DNA of 26,266 nucleotides from Ruminococcaceae bacterium UBA6413 (GCA_002437415.1 DJPL01000037.1:28458-54723); one strand, 5' to 3'. Counted from the first letter of the stretch, positions 8,242 to 16,595 are shown. The notes: generated by a model not told the origin, from the letters alone. Numbers and translations are program-made.

Positions 8242-8875
8242 ATACGAGCTTAAAAGGATACTGCTTGATTTCTTCTTTCCTAACCGCTGTCCCGTGTGCA
8301 ATAAGGTCATAGGCAGAATGGACTATATCTGTAACGACTGCACGGACAAGCTTCAATACATCGGCAAGGAAGAAACGCTATGCGGCGGCAGACTTATCGC
8401 CGTGTGCAGATATAACGGCAATACCGAACCGATAGTCTTAGGCGCAAAGCGAAACCGTGACGGCGGTAAGATAAGCTTTATGGCGTATACGCTTATGCGG
8501 AAGATAACAGAAAGCTTTGACACACTCCCCGATATTATTCTCCCTGTGCCGATATACCGCACAGATAAAGTGAGAAAGGGCTACTGCCATACCGAAAAGC
8601 TATGCCGCGAGATAACCGAGCTTACGGGCGTACCGACAGTGACCGCGGTTTCAAAGATCAAAAAGACCGCTCAGCAAAAATCCCTCGGCAGAGAAAAGCG
8701 TCTCACAAATCTTAAAGGTTGCTTTGCCGTTACCGATGAGAGCGCTCTTAAAGGCAAGCACGTTCTTGTAATAGACGATGTGACCACAACAGGTTCAACA
8801 CTTGCCGAGATATATCACACAATAGAAAACTGCGACCCTGCGGCAGTCGACTTTGCCGTATTCGCACGGACATAA
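8228..8875 (+). CDS. comFC: ComF-family phosphoribosyltransferase-like protein
   Basis: This 215-residue protein is of usual ComFC length. An N-terminal zinc-finger-like segment (CPVCN ... CNDC, about residues 17-38) precedes a phosphoribosyltransferase fold with the PRPP-binding motif VLVIDDVTTTGST near residue 180. ComF proteins are needed for DNA transformation in Bacillus and relatives, acting in the cytoplasm. No other competence gene is seen here apart from a TfoX-N-domain protein at 20462. Three consecutive ATG codons at 8228-8236 make the exact start uncertain. There is no strong ribosome binding site, so translation probably depends on coupling with the overlapping upstream gene. A bidirectional terminator follows directly. 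Confidence 0.88.
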   Translation: MMMNKYELKRILLDFFFPNRCPVCNKVIGRMDYICNDCTDKLQYIGKEETLCGGRLIAVCRYNGNTEPIVLGAKRNRDGGKISFMAYTLMRKITESFDTLPDIILPVPIYRTDKVRKGYCHTEKLCREITELTGVPTVTAVSKIKKTAQQKSLGREKRLTNLKGCFAVTDESALKGKHVLVIDDVTTTGSTLAEIYHTIENCDPAAVDFAVFART

Positions 8876-8910
8876 AAATAACCGATGCCGCTTTTGGCAT
8901 CGGTTTTCTT
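8874..8910 (+). terminator. bidirectional terminator between comF and the GGDEF gene
   Basis: ACCGATGCC (8881-8889) and GGCATCGGT (8896-8904) form a 9-bp perfect stem with a six-base loop. It has an A-rich left flank and a TTTCTT right flank, so it can stop both the plus-strand comF group and the minus-strand rnf group, which converge here. Confidence 0.88.
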
Positions 8911-8914
8911 ATTA

Positions 8915-10093
8915 TCACTTCTCCCCATCGGGTCTGAACGTATGCTCCTTGAACGCTATACAGTTTCCTCCTATACGCTTTGCCGCATTCTGCGAGCGCA
9001 TAGCCCTTTCATATATATCGTCATATGTATCGCCCGGCATACCTCTTGCGGCACTTACCGTGACCGTAATGCTGTGATAGCGCTGTGCCTCGGGGAACGG
9101 TATCTTCATATCCCTTATGGCGCTTCTTATCTCTTCGCAGAGCACTATCGCTTCTTTATCGGTCTTCACAGGCAAACAAACAAGTATCTTGTCACTTTCG
9201 TAACGGCAGGTTATATCCGTGCGCGATTTCGATATTATCTTGACGCAGTTTGCCACATTCGACAGCACCTCGTCCGACTTTTCAGTGCCGTACAGTCTGT
9301 TGTACTCCGCAAAGCTGTCTATATCGACAAGGAGCAGTGCAACACTGTTTCCCGTCCTTAATAGCTCTGTTGCCTTTTCTATGCCGTACGCCCTGTTATA
9401 CAGATCGGTGCGGCTGTCCATGACCGCGGACATCTTCATTCTCTGTCTGTCGTCCTTGATGCGCTTTGAGTTTATCATTCTCGCCGTATAAAGGCTGTAC
9501 ATCGAGCATGAGATGAAAAATCCGAGGAGAGCAAGCCCCCACACGGTAAAGGGATAGTAGCCCGATACATCATTCATACAACAGAGTATCGTGTACCATA
9601 TCGGGATAATTCCGAGAAAGAATGCCGACGCGGCAGGCGCAAACACCGGAACTGCGGCAAATACCATTATCGTCACCGCCGTCTGCGACAATCCCGACGC
9701 TCCCACGGCGCACCCCGTAACCTTTATGCAGTAGGATATAAGATACAGCCCCCAAAAGACATAAGGATAATATGACGGATATTTTCCGCTGAAATAAAAT
9801 CCGAAGCCAACACCGCACACCGCAGTGAACAGTATAAGTATCTCTCCCGCTATCTCCGCCGAGCCGCCGTCCGTGATGATCCCCTCAAACACGACCGAGA
9901 GGAACGTACACAATATCATTATCAGCGCCGCTATCGGTATAATGCGGCAGTTATAGCGCGATATGCAAGCGTCAAGCAGGCTTTTTCCGCTCTTTCCCTC
10001 TATCTTCTGAGCGGAAAACTTCGCCGCAGTCGCCATAGGCAGACGGTTCTTTATTTCATTTGCTCCGAGTGAAAACAACTCTGTTACTTTCAT
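8915..10093 (-). CDS. membrane GGDEF-domain protein with degenerate catalytic motif
   Basis: This 392-residue protein has five or six hydrophobic segments between about residues 52 and 200. A GGDEF-type domain then runs from DSRTDLYNRAYG (226-237) to the end. The metal-binding pair in LVDID (257, 259) is kept, but the signature that should read GGDEF after RY is ESDKI (299-303). Both glycines and the catalytic Glu are lost, so cyclic-di-GMP synthesis is unlikely; it may bind nucleotide or act as a structural or sensory partner. No EAL domain is present. Its ATG is 7 bp after the stop of the zinc-ribbon membrane gene, so it is the last gene of the rnf transcription unit before a terminator. 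Confidence 0.85.
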   Translation of the reverse strand: MKVTELFSLGANEIKNRLPMATAAKFSAQKIEGKSGKSLLDACISRYNCRIIPIAALIMILCTFLSVVFEGIITDGGSAEIAGEILILFTAVCGVGFGFYFSGKYPSYYPYVFWGLYLISYCIKVTGCAVGASGLSQTAVTIMVFAAVPVFAPAASAFFLGIIPIWYTILCCMNDVSGYYPFTVWGLALLGFFISCSMYSLYTARMINSKRIKDDRQRMKMSAVMDSRTDLYNRAYGIEKATELLRTGNSVALLLVDIDSFAEYNRLYGTEKSDEVLSNVANCVKIISKSRTDITCRYESDKILVCLPVKTDKEAIVLCEEIRSAIRDMKIPFPEAQRYHSITVTVSAARGMPGDTYDDIYERAMRSQNAAKRIGGNCIAFKEHTFRPDGEK

Positions 10094-10099
10094 TATTTA

Positions 10100-10816
10100 T
10101 TATTCCTTTCGGGAATTATCCTCACCGTTACTACTTGTCGGTTCGGTGAAATTTCTTCCGCAATGCTCGCAGAAGGACGAATTTCCGTTTATCTTTGCGT
10201 GGCAGAACGGACACTCATCATAGTGCGCAAGCTGAACGCTTCCGTCATCAGCCGTATGAATCTCAATTTCAAGGTTATCCGTAAACAGACTCTTACGCTT
10301 TCTGAAATAGATATAGTTCAGCAGTGAAACCGCGCCGGATACGGCAACAGTGAGAATAACATTAGCGATAATGTTTCTCTGTACATCAGGATACATCGCA
10401 AGGTTGAGCATTCCGTTCATGTATTCGTCAATTCCTTTGATAACGGTGAATGATATAAGGAATGTTATTATCAGCTTATAAGCCGATGTCGTAAGCTCGC
10501 CCATCTTTATAAACACAAGCGCACACAGCACCAGAATATAAACTGTCATTATCATTTCCATTATTACTGAAGGAACGATCATTCCTGCCGCATCGGGGAA
10601 ATTCTGCTGTACAGCGTTCATGATTTCGGGGTTTGCCATTGCAATTATAACTGAAATAATATTTATCACTGAAAATATGCCGAAGATTATATTGAGTATC
10701 ATCGACACATATCTGAAAAATTTGAACCATCTCAGCGGCAGAGGATAATATTCCATTCTGCGGCGCACCATATCTTTTCTTGAAGCTTTTTCGTTGTTTA
10801 CGTTTGTGTTTTCCAT
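10100..10816 (-). CDS. four-helix membrane protein with C-terminal zinc ribbon
   Basis: This 238-residue protein has an N-terminal cytosolic tail, about four hydrophobic helices, the conserved segment YFRKRKSLFTD, and a C-terminal zinc ribbon with CPFC and CEHC pairs near residues 205-225. It is clearly paralogous to its upstream neighbour: both share PL-x-x-x-WF near the N-terminus, the motif ELTT-x-AY in the middle and the KSLF-x-D segment. The ATG at 10816 is preferred to an upstream TTG because AAAGGA sits nine bases before it. It is 14 bp downstream of the paralog and probably co-transcribed with rnf. The family is not recognised. Membrane zinc-ribbon proteins of this kind are often regulatory, but that is inference. 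Confidence 0.82.
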   Translation of the reverse strand: MENTNVNNEKASRKDMVRRRMEYYPLPLRWFKFFRYVSMILNIIFGIFSVINIISVIIAMANPEIMNAVQQNFPDAAGMIVPSVIMEMIMTVYILVLCALVFIKMGELTTSAYKLIITFLISFTVIKGIDEYMNGMLNLAMYPDVQRNIIANVILTVAVSGAVSLLNYIYFRKRKSLFTDNLEIEIHTADDGSVQLAHYDECPFCHAKINGNSSFCEHCGRNFTEPTSSNGEDNSRKE

Positions 10817-10830
10817 TTTGCTACGTCCTT

Positions 10831-11418
10831 TCAATCACTGAAAAGGCTCTTTCTGTTTTTGAAATATCTCAAATTCAAAGTGAGCCATACTGCCATAAAT
10901 ACTACTGAGAAAATTGCGAAAAGTATATTTGTTATGCTGACCTCATACCCTTCAATACCGTTAAACAGCACAAATCTGAAAAGCTCGCTTGCCGAGGTGC
11001 TGACTGCGTTTACCGCAGAGGTATAGATAAGGAAAAATTTAAGGAAGCCGTAAGCCCTTGTCGTCAGCTCCGAGAGCCTTCTGAACATTATCACGCAAAG
11101 CGGGATAACAGCCGCAAGCAGTACCGCCATTACGATATTATAAGCTACAAAGCCGGGTATCGCGGCGGCATTTGCACTTTTCTGCACGCTCTCGCTGAAT
11201 GACGCAAATATCGATACAACGCACACTATAGCCGAGTAGCCCGACATAGTGGCTTGCAGTACCGTGATCACGGTCTTGAATATCCGAAACCATGTTATCG
11301 ACAACGGGCAGTCATACAGCTTCTGATTTGCATAGCGTATTCTGTCACTGCGGTTTTTAACGATCGGCTTTTTCGGCTCTTTCTTGTACGAGCTGTTCTT
11401 CTTCTTTGCTTTTGACAT
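10831..11418 (-). CDS. four-helix membrane protein, paralog lacking the zinc ribbon
   Basis: This 195-residue protein has a Lys-rich cytosolic N-terminus (MSKAKKKNSSYKKEPKK), about four hydrophobic helices, and the motifs LSELTTRAY and YFKNRKSLFSD shared with the next gene. It stops exactly at SLFSD, the point where the paralog continues into its zinc-ribbon tail, so it is a natural or recent short form. A longer frame from a TTG would overlap rnfB. The ATG at 11418 follows AAAGGAA at slightly long spacing (about 12 bases). It lies 37 bp after rnfB in the same direction, suggesting co-expression with the Rnf complex. Function unknown. Confidence 0.78.
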   Translation of the reverse strand: MSKAKKKNSSYKKEPKKPIVKNRSDRIRYANQKLYDCPLSITWFRIFKTVITVLQATMSGYSAIVCVVSIFASFSESVQKSANAAAIPGFVAYNIVMAVLLAAVIPLCVIMFRRLSELTTRAYGFLKFFLIYTSAVNAVSTSASELFRFVLFNGIEGYEVSITNILFAIFSVVFMAVWLTLNLRYFKNRKSLFSD

Positions 11419-11455
11419 CTCTTGTCGGATTCCTTTCGTTTGCCTGAAAACAGGA

Positions 11456-12292
11456 TTATTTATCCGCCGCAACGGCTGTTTCAGCCTTTACGGAGTGTGC
11501 ACAGGTCACATTAACAAGGCACTTTCTCGGACAGACTGATACGCACGTTCCGCACGAGGTACACTTGTCATAGTCGATAACGGCATGGTTATCCGCAACG
11601 ACTACAGCGCCCTCGGGACACTTTTTCTCGCATATCTTACAGCCGATACAACCATTGGTACATACCGTTCTTGTGACCTTGCCGCTGTCCTTTGACGAAC
11701 AACGCAGAGCGACTGTACTTGTTTCCTTTCTGAGAAAGATAAGGTGGTTCGGACAGGCGGTAACGCACTTTCCGCAGCCTCCGCATTTTGCAGGATCAAC
11801 AACGGCAACGCCGTCTGTTATCGTGATCGCATCGTTACCGCAAACCGCCGCGCAGTCGCCGTATCCGGCACAGCCGAAGCGGCATTCACCCTTGCCGTTG
11901 TAGAACTTCTCGACAGCGGCGCATGATTTTGTACCGGTGAATGTAAATCTGTCCTTTGTAGCCTCTTCACAGCCGTTACAGCGTACAAAAGCCACCTCGC
12001 GGACAAACTCTCCGCCCTCAGCGCCCATTATCTCGTTTATCTTCTTCATAACCTCTGCGCCGCCCGGCTTACAAAGATTGGTCGGTGCGCCGTTATGAGC
12101 TACGGCGGCGGCATAGCCCGCACAGCCCGAATAACCGCAACCGCCGCAGTTTGCACCCGGGAGCACCTCGGTTATCTTCTCCTCGGTTTCGTCCGTCTTT
12201 ACGGCAAGCACCTTTGACGCTATCAGCAGCAGTATACCCGAAAGTGCGCCGAAGCCGAGAAATATAAGTATAGGTAAAATATATTCTTTCAT
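11456..12292 (-). CDS. rnfB: Rnf complex iron-sulfur subunit RnfB
   Basis: This 278-residue ferredoxin-like subunit accepts electrons from reduced ferredoxin and feeds the membrane Rnf complex. Residues 5-27 form one membrane helix. C49, C52, C57 and C74 make the N-terminal cluster site. C137, C141, C147 and C151, then C170-C173-C176-C180, C211/C215-C218-C221-C225 and C244-C247-C250-C254 give four further cysteine groups. This multi-cluster form is usual for clostridial RnfB and longer than the proteobacterial version. It is the last rnf gene of the C-D-G-E-A-B order and starts 15 bp after rnfA. Confidence 0.95.
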   Translation of the reverse strand: MKEYILPILIFLGFGALSGILLLIASKVLAVKTDETEEKITEVLPGANCGGCGYSGCAGYAAAVAHNGAPTNLCKPGGAEVMKKINEIMGAEGGEFVREVAFVRCNGCEEATKDRFTFTGTKSCAAVEKFYNGKGECRFGCAGYGDCAAVCGNDAITITDGVAVVDPAKCGGCGKCVTACPNHLIFLRKETSTVALRCSSKDSGKVTRTVCTNGCIGCKICEKKCPEGAVVVADNHAVIDYDKCTSCGTCVSVCPRKCLVNVTCAHSVKAETAVAADK

Positions 12293-12307
12293 CGTCTTTC
12301 CTTTCGC

Positions 12308-12910
12308 TTAACCGCCGAAAATTCCGTCTACAACACCGCCGAAGCCTATAAAGGCAAGCGATACTATCGAAGCTGCCATAAGGGTTATCGGCGCACCCTG
12401 AAGCGCCTTGGGTATATCACAGCGTTCAAGTCTTGAGCGAACGCCCGAGAATATTATCATAGCTATCATAAAGCCAAGACCCGCGCCGAACGAGTTTACA
12501 ACGCTCTCTAAAAGGTTGTAGTCCTTTGTAAGGTTGAGCAGTGTAACGCCGAGCACGGCACAGTTTGTCGTGATAAGCGGAAGATATACGCCGAGCGACT
12601 TGTAAAGCGGCGGCATATATTTCTTCAGCACCATTTCAACGAGCTGAACGAACACGGCAATGATAAGGATAAACGCTATCGTGTTCATATACTCTATTCC
12701 GAGCGGAACAAGTATACCGTAATAGATAGGATAAGTAACAAGGCTTGCGCACACCATTACGAATGTTACCGCCGCACCCATACCTATCGAGCTGTCGAGC
12801 TTCTTAGATACGCCGAGGAACGGGCAGATACCGAGGAATTTCGATAATACGAAGTTTTCGGTAAGTATGCCTGTCAGCAGTATTATCATCAGATTTTTTG
12901 CGATCTCCAT
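12308..12910 (-). CDS. rnfA: Rnf complex membrane subunit RnfA
   Basis: This 200-residue protein has about six membrane helices with opposite-topology homology to RnfE. The family segment ENFVLSKFLGICPFLGVS appears near residue 20, and the second half carries the usual GLGFMIAMIIFSG. RnfA and RnfE together form the core that holds an intramembrane iron-sulfur cluster; the ICPF cysteine is the likely ligand here. The length is typical. Its ATG shares one base with the rnfE stop codon (TAATG), indicating coupled translation of equal amounts. Confidence 0.95.
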   Translation of the reverse strand: MEIAKNLMIILLTGILTENFVLSKFLGICPFLGVSKKLDSSIGMGAAVTFVMVCASLVTYPIYYGILVPLGIEYMNTIAFILIIAVFVQLVEMVLKKYMPPLYKSLGVYLPLITTNCAVLGVTLLNLTKDYNLLESVVNSFGAGLGFMIAMIIFSGVRSRLERCDIPKALQGAPITLMAASIVSLAFIGFGGVVDGIFGG

Positions 12911-13587
12911 TACTGCTCACCTCCGTTACTCTGTGCCTTGTCGCAGTTACCCGGGCAGCCTTCCGCATTGGGGCAGTTATGACAGCCGATCTCATGCGGC
13001 TTTTTCTTCATAAGGCGGTTTACTACAGCTATAACGACACCGAGCACGAAAAAACCGCCTGCGGGGAGAATAAACAGCGTCATAGGCTCTAATACATCGG
13101 GCATTATCGTAATGCCGAACCACTGTCCCGAGCCGAATATCTCACGCACAGAGCCTACAAGCACAAGCGTCAGCGTAAATCCGAGTCCCATTCCAAGTCC
13201 GTCCATTATTGACGGGAGCACCTTGTTCTTAGATGCGAACATTTCCGCTCTTCCGAGAATGATACAGTTTACTGTAATAAGGCTCAAATACATACCGAGG
13301 CTTGAATACACATCGGGGGCAAACGCCTGTAGCATAAGGCTTACGAACGTTACAAATCCCGCTACAATAACTATGTACGCAGGAAGTCTTACCGTATCGG
13401 GGATAACTTTTTTAAGCAATGAAATCACTATATTTGAACATACAAGTACAAACGTTGTGGAAAGCCCCATTCCAACGCCGTTTGCCGCCATTGTTGTAAT
13501 GGCAAGTGTCGGACACATACCGAGAAGCATTACCATATTCGGGTTCTCTTTTATGAGTCCTTTGGTAAACTCTTTCCAGTTACTCAT
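12910..13587 (-). CDS. rnfE: Rnf complex membrane subunit RnfE with Cys-rich tail
   Basis: This 225-residue protein has about six membrane helices. The conserved N-terminal segment NPNMVMLLGMCPTLAITT carries the cluster-ligand cysteine equivalent to that of RnfA. After the last helix a basic stretch RLMKKKPHE leads to an unusual tail with cysteines at 202, 205, 211 and 215 (CHNC, then GCPGNC), which looks able to bind zinc or an iron-sulfur cluster. The core family ends near the basic stretch, so the tail is an extension. It overlaps rnfG by 8 bp and rnfA by 1 bp. Confidence 0.94.
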   Translation of the reverse strand: MSNWKEFTKGLIKENPNMVMLLGMCPTLAITTMAANGVGMGLSTTFVLVCSNIVISLLKKVIPDTVRLPAYIVIVAGFVTFVSLMLQAFAPDVYSSLGMYLSLITVNCIILGRAEMFASKNKVLPSIMDGLGMGLGFTLTLVLVGSVREIFGSGQWFGITIMPDVLEPMTLFILPAGGFFVLGVVIAVVNRLMKKKPHEIGCHNCPNAEGCPGNCDKAQSNGGEQ

Positions 13588-14167
13588 TCGGCTGTACCTC
13601 CTTATCCATCACCGAGTATGCCTTTACGGCAAGGTTTACGGCTTTTGCCATACCCTTTGAAGAAAGCGTAGAGCCTGTAATGCCCTGCACCTCGTTTTCG
13701 TTTTTCGGTTCTGACTTGACTATTGATATATCCGACTTAACGCCGTAAAACCTCTGTAGAAATGCGTCGTCGTTTATCTTTGAGCCAAGACCCGGAGTTT
13801 CGCCGAGTGCAATAATACTGATACCGCTTACCGCACCGTTTTCATCTATCGCTATCACAGCGTCTATACCGTCTGCCGCATAGCCGTCAACGACGGTTTC
13901 AAAAAGAAATGTGCCCTTTGTCTTGTTCTTTACTATCTTTGAGATATTGTCGAACTCTTCGCCGTCAAGCTTTGCGGCAGCCCTATCGGTGATAAGCGCA
14001 TATTCGCCCTCGCCGTCTGCGGCGATACAGCCCGCTTTAAGGTCATCGGTAAGCACACCCGAGGTATCTACATAAGTCAGATTATATGTAACTATCAGCA
14101 GTGCGCAGATAAGCGTACAGATAACCGACAATACAAGAACAGGCTTTATTTTTTTCAGTACACTCAT
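13580..14167 (-). CDS. rnfG: Rnf complex flavoprotein subunit RnfG
   Basis: This 195-residue protein has one N-terminal membrane helix (about residues 9-29) and an extracytoplasmic FMN-binding domain. FMN is covalently attached to a threonine in the family motif S/T-G-A/S-T; here the motif is ITGSTLSS with T167 as the likely attachment site. GLGSKINDDAFLQRF is a further family segment. Flavinylation needs an ApbE flavin transferase, which is not in this window. It overlaps rnfD by 4 bp (ATGA) and rnfE by 8 bp. Confidence 0.94.
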   Translation of the reverse strand: MSVLKKIKPVLVLSVICTLICALLIVTYNLTYVDTSGVLTDDLKAGCIAADGEGEYALITDRAAAKLDGEEFDNISKIVKNKTKGTFLFETVVDGYAADGIDAVIAIDENGAVSGISIIALGETPGLGSKINDDAFLQRFYGVKSDISIVKSEPKNENEVQGITGSTLSSKGMAKAVNLAVKAYSVMDKEVQPNE

Positions 14168-15111
14168 TTCTTGCCGCCTTTCTGCTCACTTACCGTACCG
14201 AATGCCTTAGGTACTGTGAAGCGGTCGATCAGCGGAGAGAGGATATTCATAAGCAGTATCGAGTACGACACGCCCTCGGGCATACTGCCAAAGCAACGTA
14301 TAAGCATTGTCACAAGTCCGCAACCGATACCGAATATTATCCTGCCCTTTGTGGTGATAGGAGTTGTTGCATAGTCGGTAGCCATAAATATCGCACCGAG
14401 CAGAAGTCCGCCCGACAGCACAGATGCAAGCGCGCCCTCAAGGCTTCCTGTCGAGAATATCGACAGCACGAACACCGTACCGATAAAGCACAGCGGCGTT
14501 ACAGGCGATATAACGCGTATCGCAACTAAGAAAATCCCGCCGATAAGCAGTGCCAATGCGCAGGTCTCACCGATACAGCCGCCTGTCGTTCCTAAAAACA
14601 GGTCTGTGAGCGATGCGGGAGTTTCGCTTACAAGAGGAGTAGATGTAGTTACTATCTCCCCTGTGTTACGATAGTAGAACGGCTCTGCCCATGTTGTCAT
14701 ATATGACGTGAACGACAGCATAAGCACAATTCTGCCCGTTATCGCAGGGTTTGCAAAGTTCTGACCGATACCGCCGAAGAACTGCTTTACTATAACTATA
14801 GCTGCAAAACAGCCTATTATCGCCATATAAAACGGCAGTGTTACCGGCAGGTTGAACGCAAGGAGCATACCTGTCACCACGGCGGACAGATCACTTATCG
14901 TGTTACTTCTCTTCATTATCTTTCTGCATGCCCATTCGAAAATCACGCAGGACGTACAGCATATTACTACCATTATGAGCGCTCTCAGACCAAAGATCCA
15001 CACAGACGCAACAAGCGCGGGGAGCAGTGCTATAATAACGCTCAGCATTATCTTCTGAGTCGTGACACCGGACTTTATATGCGGTGACGGCTCTATTATA
15101 AGTTTAGACAT
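14164..15111 (-). CDS. rnfD: Rnf complex membrane flavoprotein subunit RnfD
   Basis: This 315-residue protein has about nine or ten membrane helices and starts with the family opening LIIEPSPHIKSG. FFGGIGQNFANPAITGR and GGLLLGAIFMATDYATTP are family signatures. The covalent FMN site, usually SGAT-P-L, reads TTSTPL with T158 as the candidate threonine; the glycine is replaced by serine. It forms part of the ion-translocating membrane core. The start follows AAGGG, 11 bp after the rnfC stop, and the gene overlaps rnfG by 4 bp. Confidence 0.94.
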   Translation of the reverse strand: MSKLIIEPSPHIKSGVTTQKIMLSVIIALLPALVASVWIFGLRALIMVVICCTSCVIFEWACRKIMKRSNTISDLSAVVTGMLLAFNLPVTLPFYMAIIGCFAAIVIVKQFFGGIGQNFANPAITGRIVLMLSFTSYMTTWAEPFYYRNTGEIVTTSTPLVSETPASLTDLFLGTTGGCIGETCALALLIGGIFLVAIRVISPVTPLCFIGTVFVLSIFSTGSLEGALASVLSGGLLLGAIFMATDYATTPITTKGRIIFGIGCGLVTMLIRCFGSMPEGVSYSILLMNILSPLIDRFTVPKAFGTVSEQKGGKK

Positions 15112-15122
15112 ATATTATACCC

Positions 15123-16421
15123 TTACTTTCCTTTCCTCGTTGACTGCTCGCGCAGAAATGCCTTTGCAAGCTGATTTTTCTCTGCAAGGTTGCGCTTTGC
15201 GGGACAGACGTAGCTGCACGCGCCGCAGTTGACGCAGAGGTTTACCTTCAGCTTTTCAAGTCTGTCTGCGTCTTTCATATCAAATGCGTGCTCAAGCTCT
15301 GTCGGCAGAAGATTCATACTGCACGCTCTAACGCACTTGCCGCAACGTATGCAGGCAGACGGCTCATATACGGGGCTGTCTGCGAACATCAGTACGGCAT
15401 TATTGGTTTTGGAAAGCGGATAATCGGGGTCGAATGCACACGCACCCATCATAGGTCCGCCGAGTATTATCCTGTCGGGCTTATCGGAAAGCTCGGCATA
15501 ATACACTATCTCGCCTATCGACATTCCGACGGGAACGATAAAGTTAGACGGCTTCTTTACTATATTTCCGTCAACGGTAATTCTTCTTTTTACAAGCGGC
15601 ATACCTGTTTTTATGTACTGTGCGATAAACGCCGCAGTAGACGAGTTTACCACTATACAGCCGCTTGTGAGAGGCAACGTACCCTCTTTTACTATACGTC
15701 CGGTCGTGCTGAAAATAAGTGTTTTTTCAGCGCCCTGCGGATAGCTTGACTTAAGCGCCTTTACTGTGATATTGTCATACTTCTCGCAAAGCTTCGTCAT
15801 CTTCTCGATAGCCTTCGGCTTATTTTTTTCAATGCCGATAACACACTTCGGTATCCCGAGGTATTTTAATATAAGCAGTACACCCTCAAGTACGTCCTCT
15901 CCCTCTTCCATAAAGCAACGGTAGTCGGAGGTGATATATGGCTCACACTCCGCGCCGTTTATTATAAGAAAGTCGGGCTGTTTTTCTTTAGGGTCAAAGC
16001 CGAGCTTCAGCGCTGTGGGAAATCCCGCGCCGCCAAGACCTATGGAGCCGCTGTTTCTTACCGCCTGTAAAAACTGCTCCCTGTTTTCTACAGTAGGGGG
16101 ACAGACGCTGTCGCTGATTTCTTCAAGTCCGTCATTTTCTATGACCACCGACTGCATATTTCTGCCCGATATGTGCAGGACATTGGTGATAGCCGTGACT
16201 GTTCCCGATATACTGCTGTGCACAGGAGCGGACATAGCCGCCTCACTGCTGCCTATCACATCGCCTATCTTCACCTTGTCGCCGACCTTTACTGTCGGGG
16301 TACATGGTGCACCGAGGTGCTGAGCCATGCTTATCACTACCTTGTCGGGCAGTGGGAGCGTTACCGTTTCACTCTCGGCGGAATGCTTGAAGTGCGGCAG
16401 CTTTACCTGATGTAAAAGCAT
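15123..16421 (-). CDS. rnfC: Rnf complex NADH-binding subunit RnfC
   Basis: This 432-residue peripheral subunit catalyses NAD reduction or NADH oxidation on the cytoplasmic face. The glycine-rich GLGGAGFPTALKLG (about 131-145) marks the nucleotide/FMN site. Two [4Fe-4S] ferredoxin motifs lie near the C-terminus at C357, C360, C363, C367 and C396, C399, C402, C406. It lacks the long repetitive tail of some proteobacterial RnfC, as expected for Firmicutes. The ATG follows GGAGGG at eight bases. It is the first gene of the rnfCDGEAB operon, with a strong promoter about 50 bp upstream. Confidence 0.95.
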   Translation of the reverse strand: MLLHQVKLPHFKHSAESETVTLPLPDKVVISMAQHLGAPCTPTVKVGDKVKIGDVIGSSEAAMSAPVHSSISGTVTAITNVLHISGRNMQSVVIENDGLEEISDSVCPPTVENREQFLQAVRNSGSIGLGGAGFPTALKLGFDPKEKQPDFLIINGAECEPYITSDYRCFMEEGEDVLEGVLLILKYLGIPKCVIGIEKNKPKAIEKMTKLCEKYDNITVKALKSSYPQGAEKTLIFSTTGRIVKEGTLPLTSGCIVVNSSTAAFIAQYIKTGMPLVKRRITVDGNIVKKPSNFIVPVGMSIGEIVYYAELSDKPDRIILGGPMMGACAFDPDYPLSKTNNAVLMFADSPVYEPSACIRCGKCVRACSMNLLPTELEHAFDMKDADRLEKLKVNLCVNCGACSYVCPAKRNLAEKNQLAKAFLREQSTRKGK

Positions 16422-16471
16422 AAATTATACCCTCCGAATTCATTCCTGTTGATCGAATTATACTTAATTTT

Positions 16472-16500
16472 ATTTTACACTAATTAGCGCGTGTAGTCAA
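16472..16500 (-). promoter_or_regulatory. sigma-A-type promoter of the rnf operon
   Basis: Read on the minus strand, TTGACT (16500-16495) and TAAAAT (16477-16472) are separated by 17 bp, giving a leader of roughly 45 bases before rnfC. A TATAAT also occurs at 16462-16457 but lacks a matching -35 box. Confidence 0.72.
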
Positions 16501-16595
16501 GAAAAAATGCGAAAAGTCGGGATTAACCGTGAATTTGATCGTTACCCCCGCCGATTTACCAAATGTGAAAATTTCGTGAAAGTTTTTCTATCCTC

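Noticed and set aside
16457..16462. TATAAT as the main -10 box of the rnf promoter
   Set aside because: No acceptable -35 sequence lies 16-18 bp upstream, whereas TTGACT-17-TAAAAT slightly further upstream is a complete promoter.
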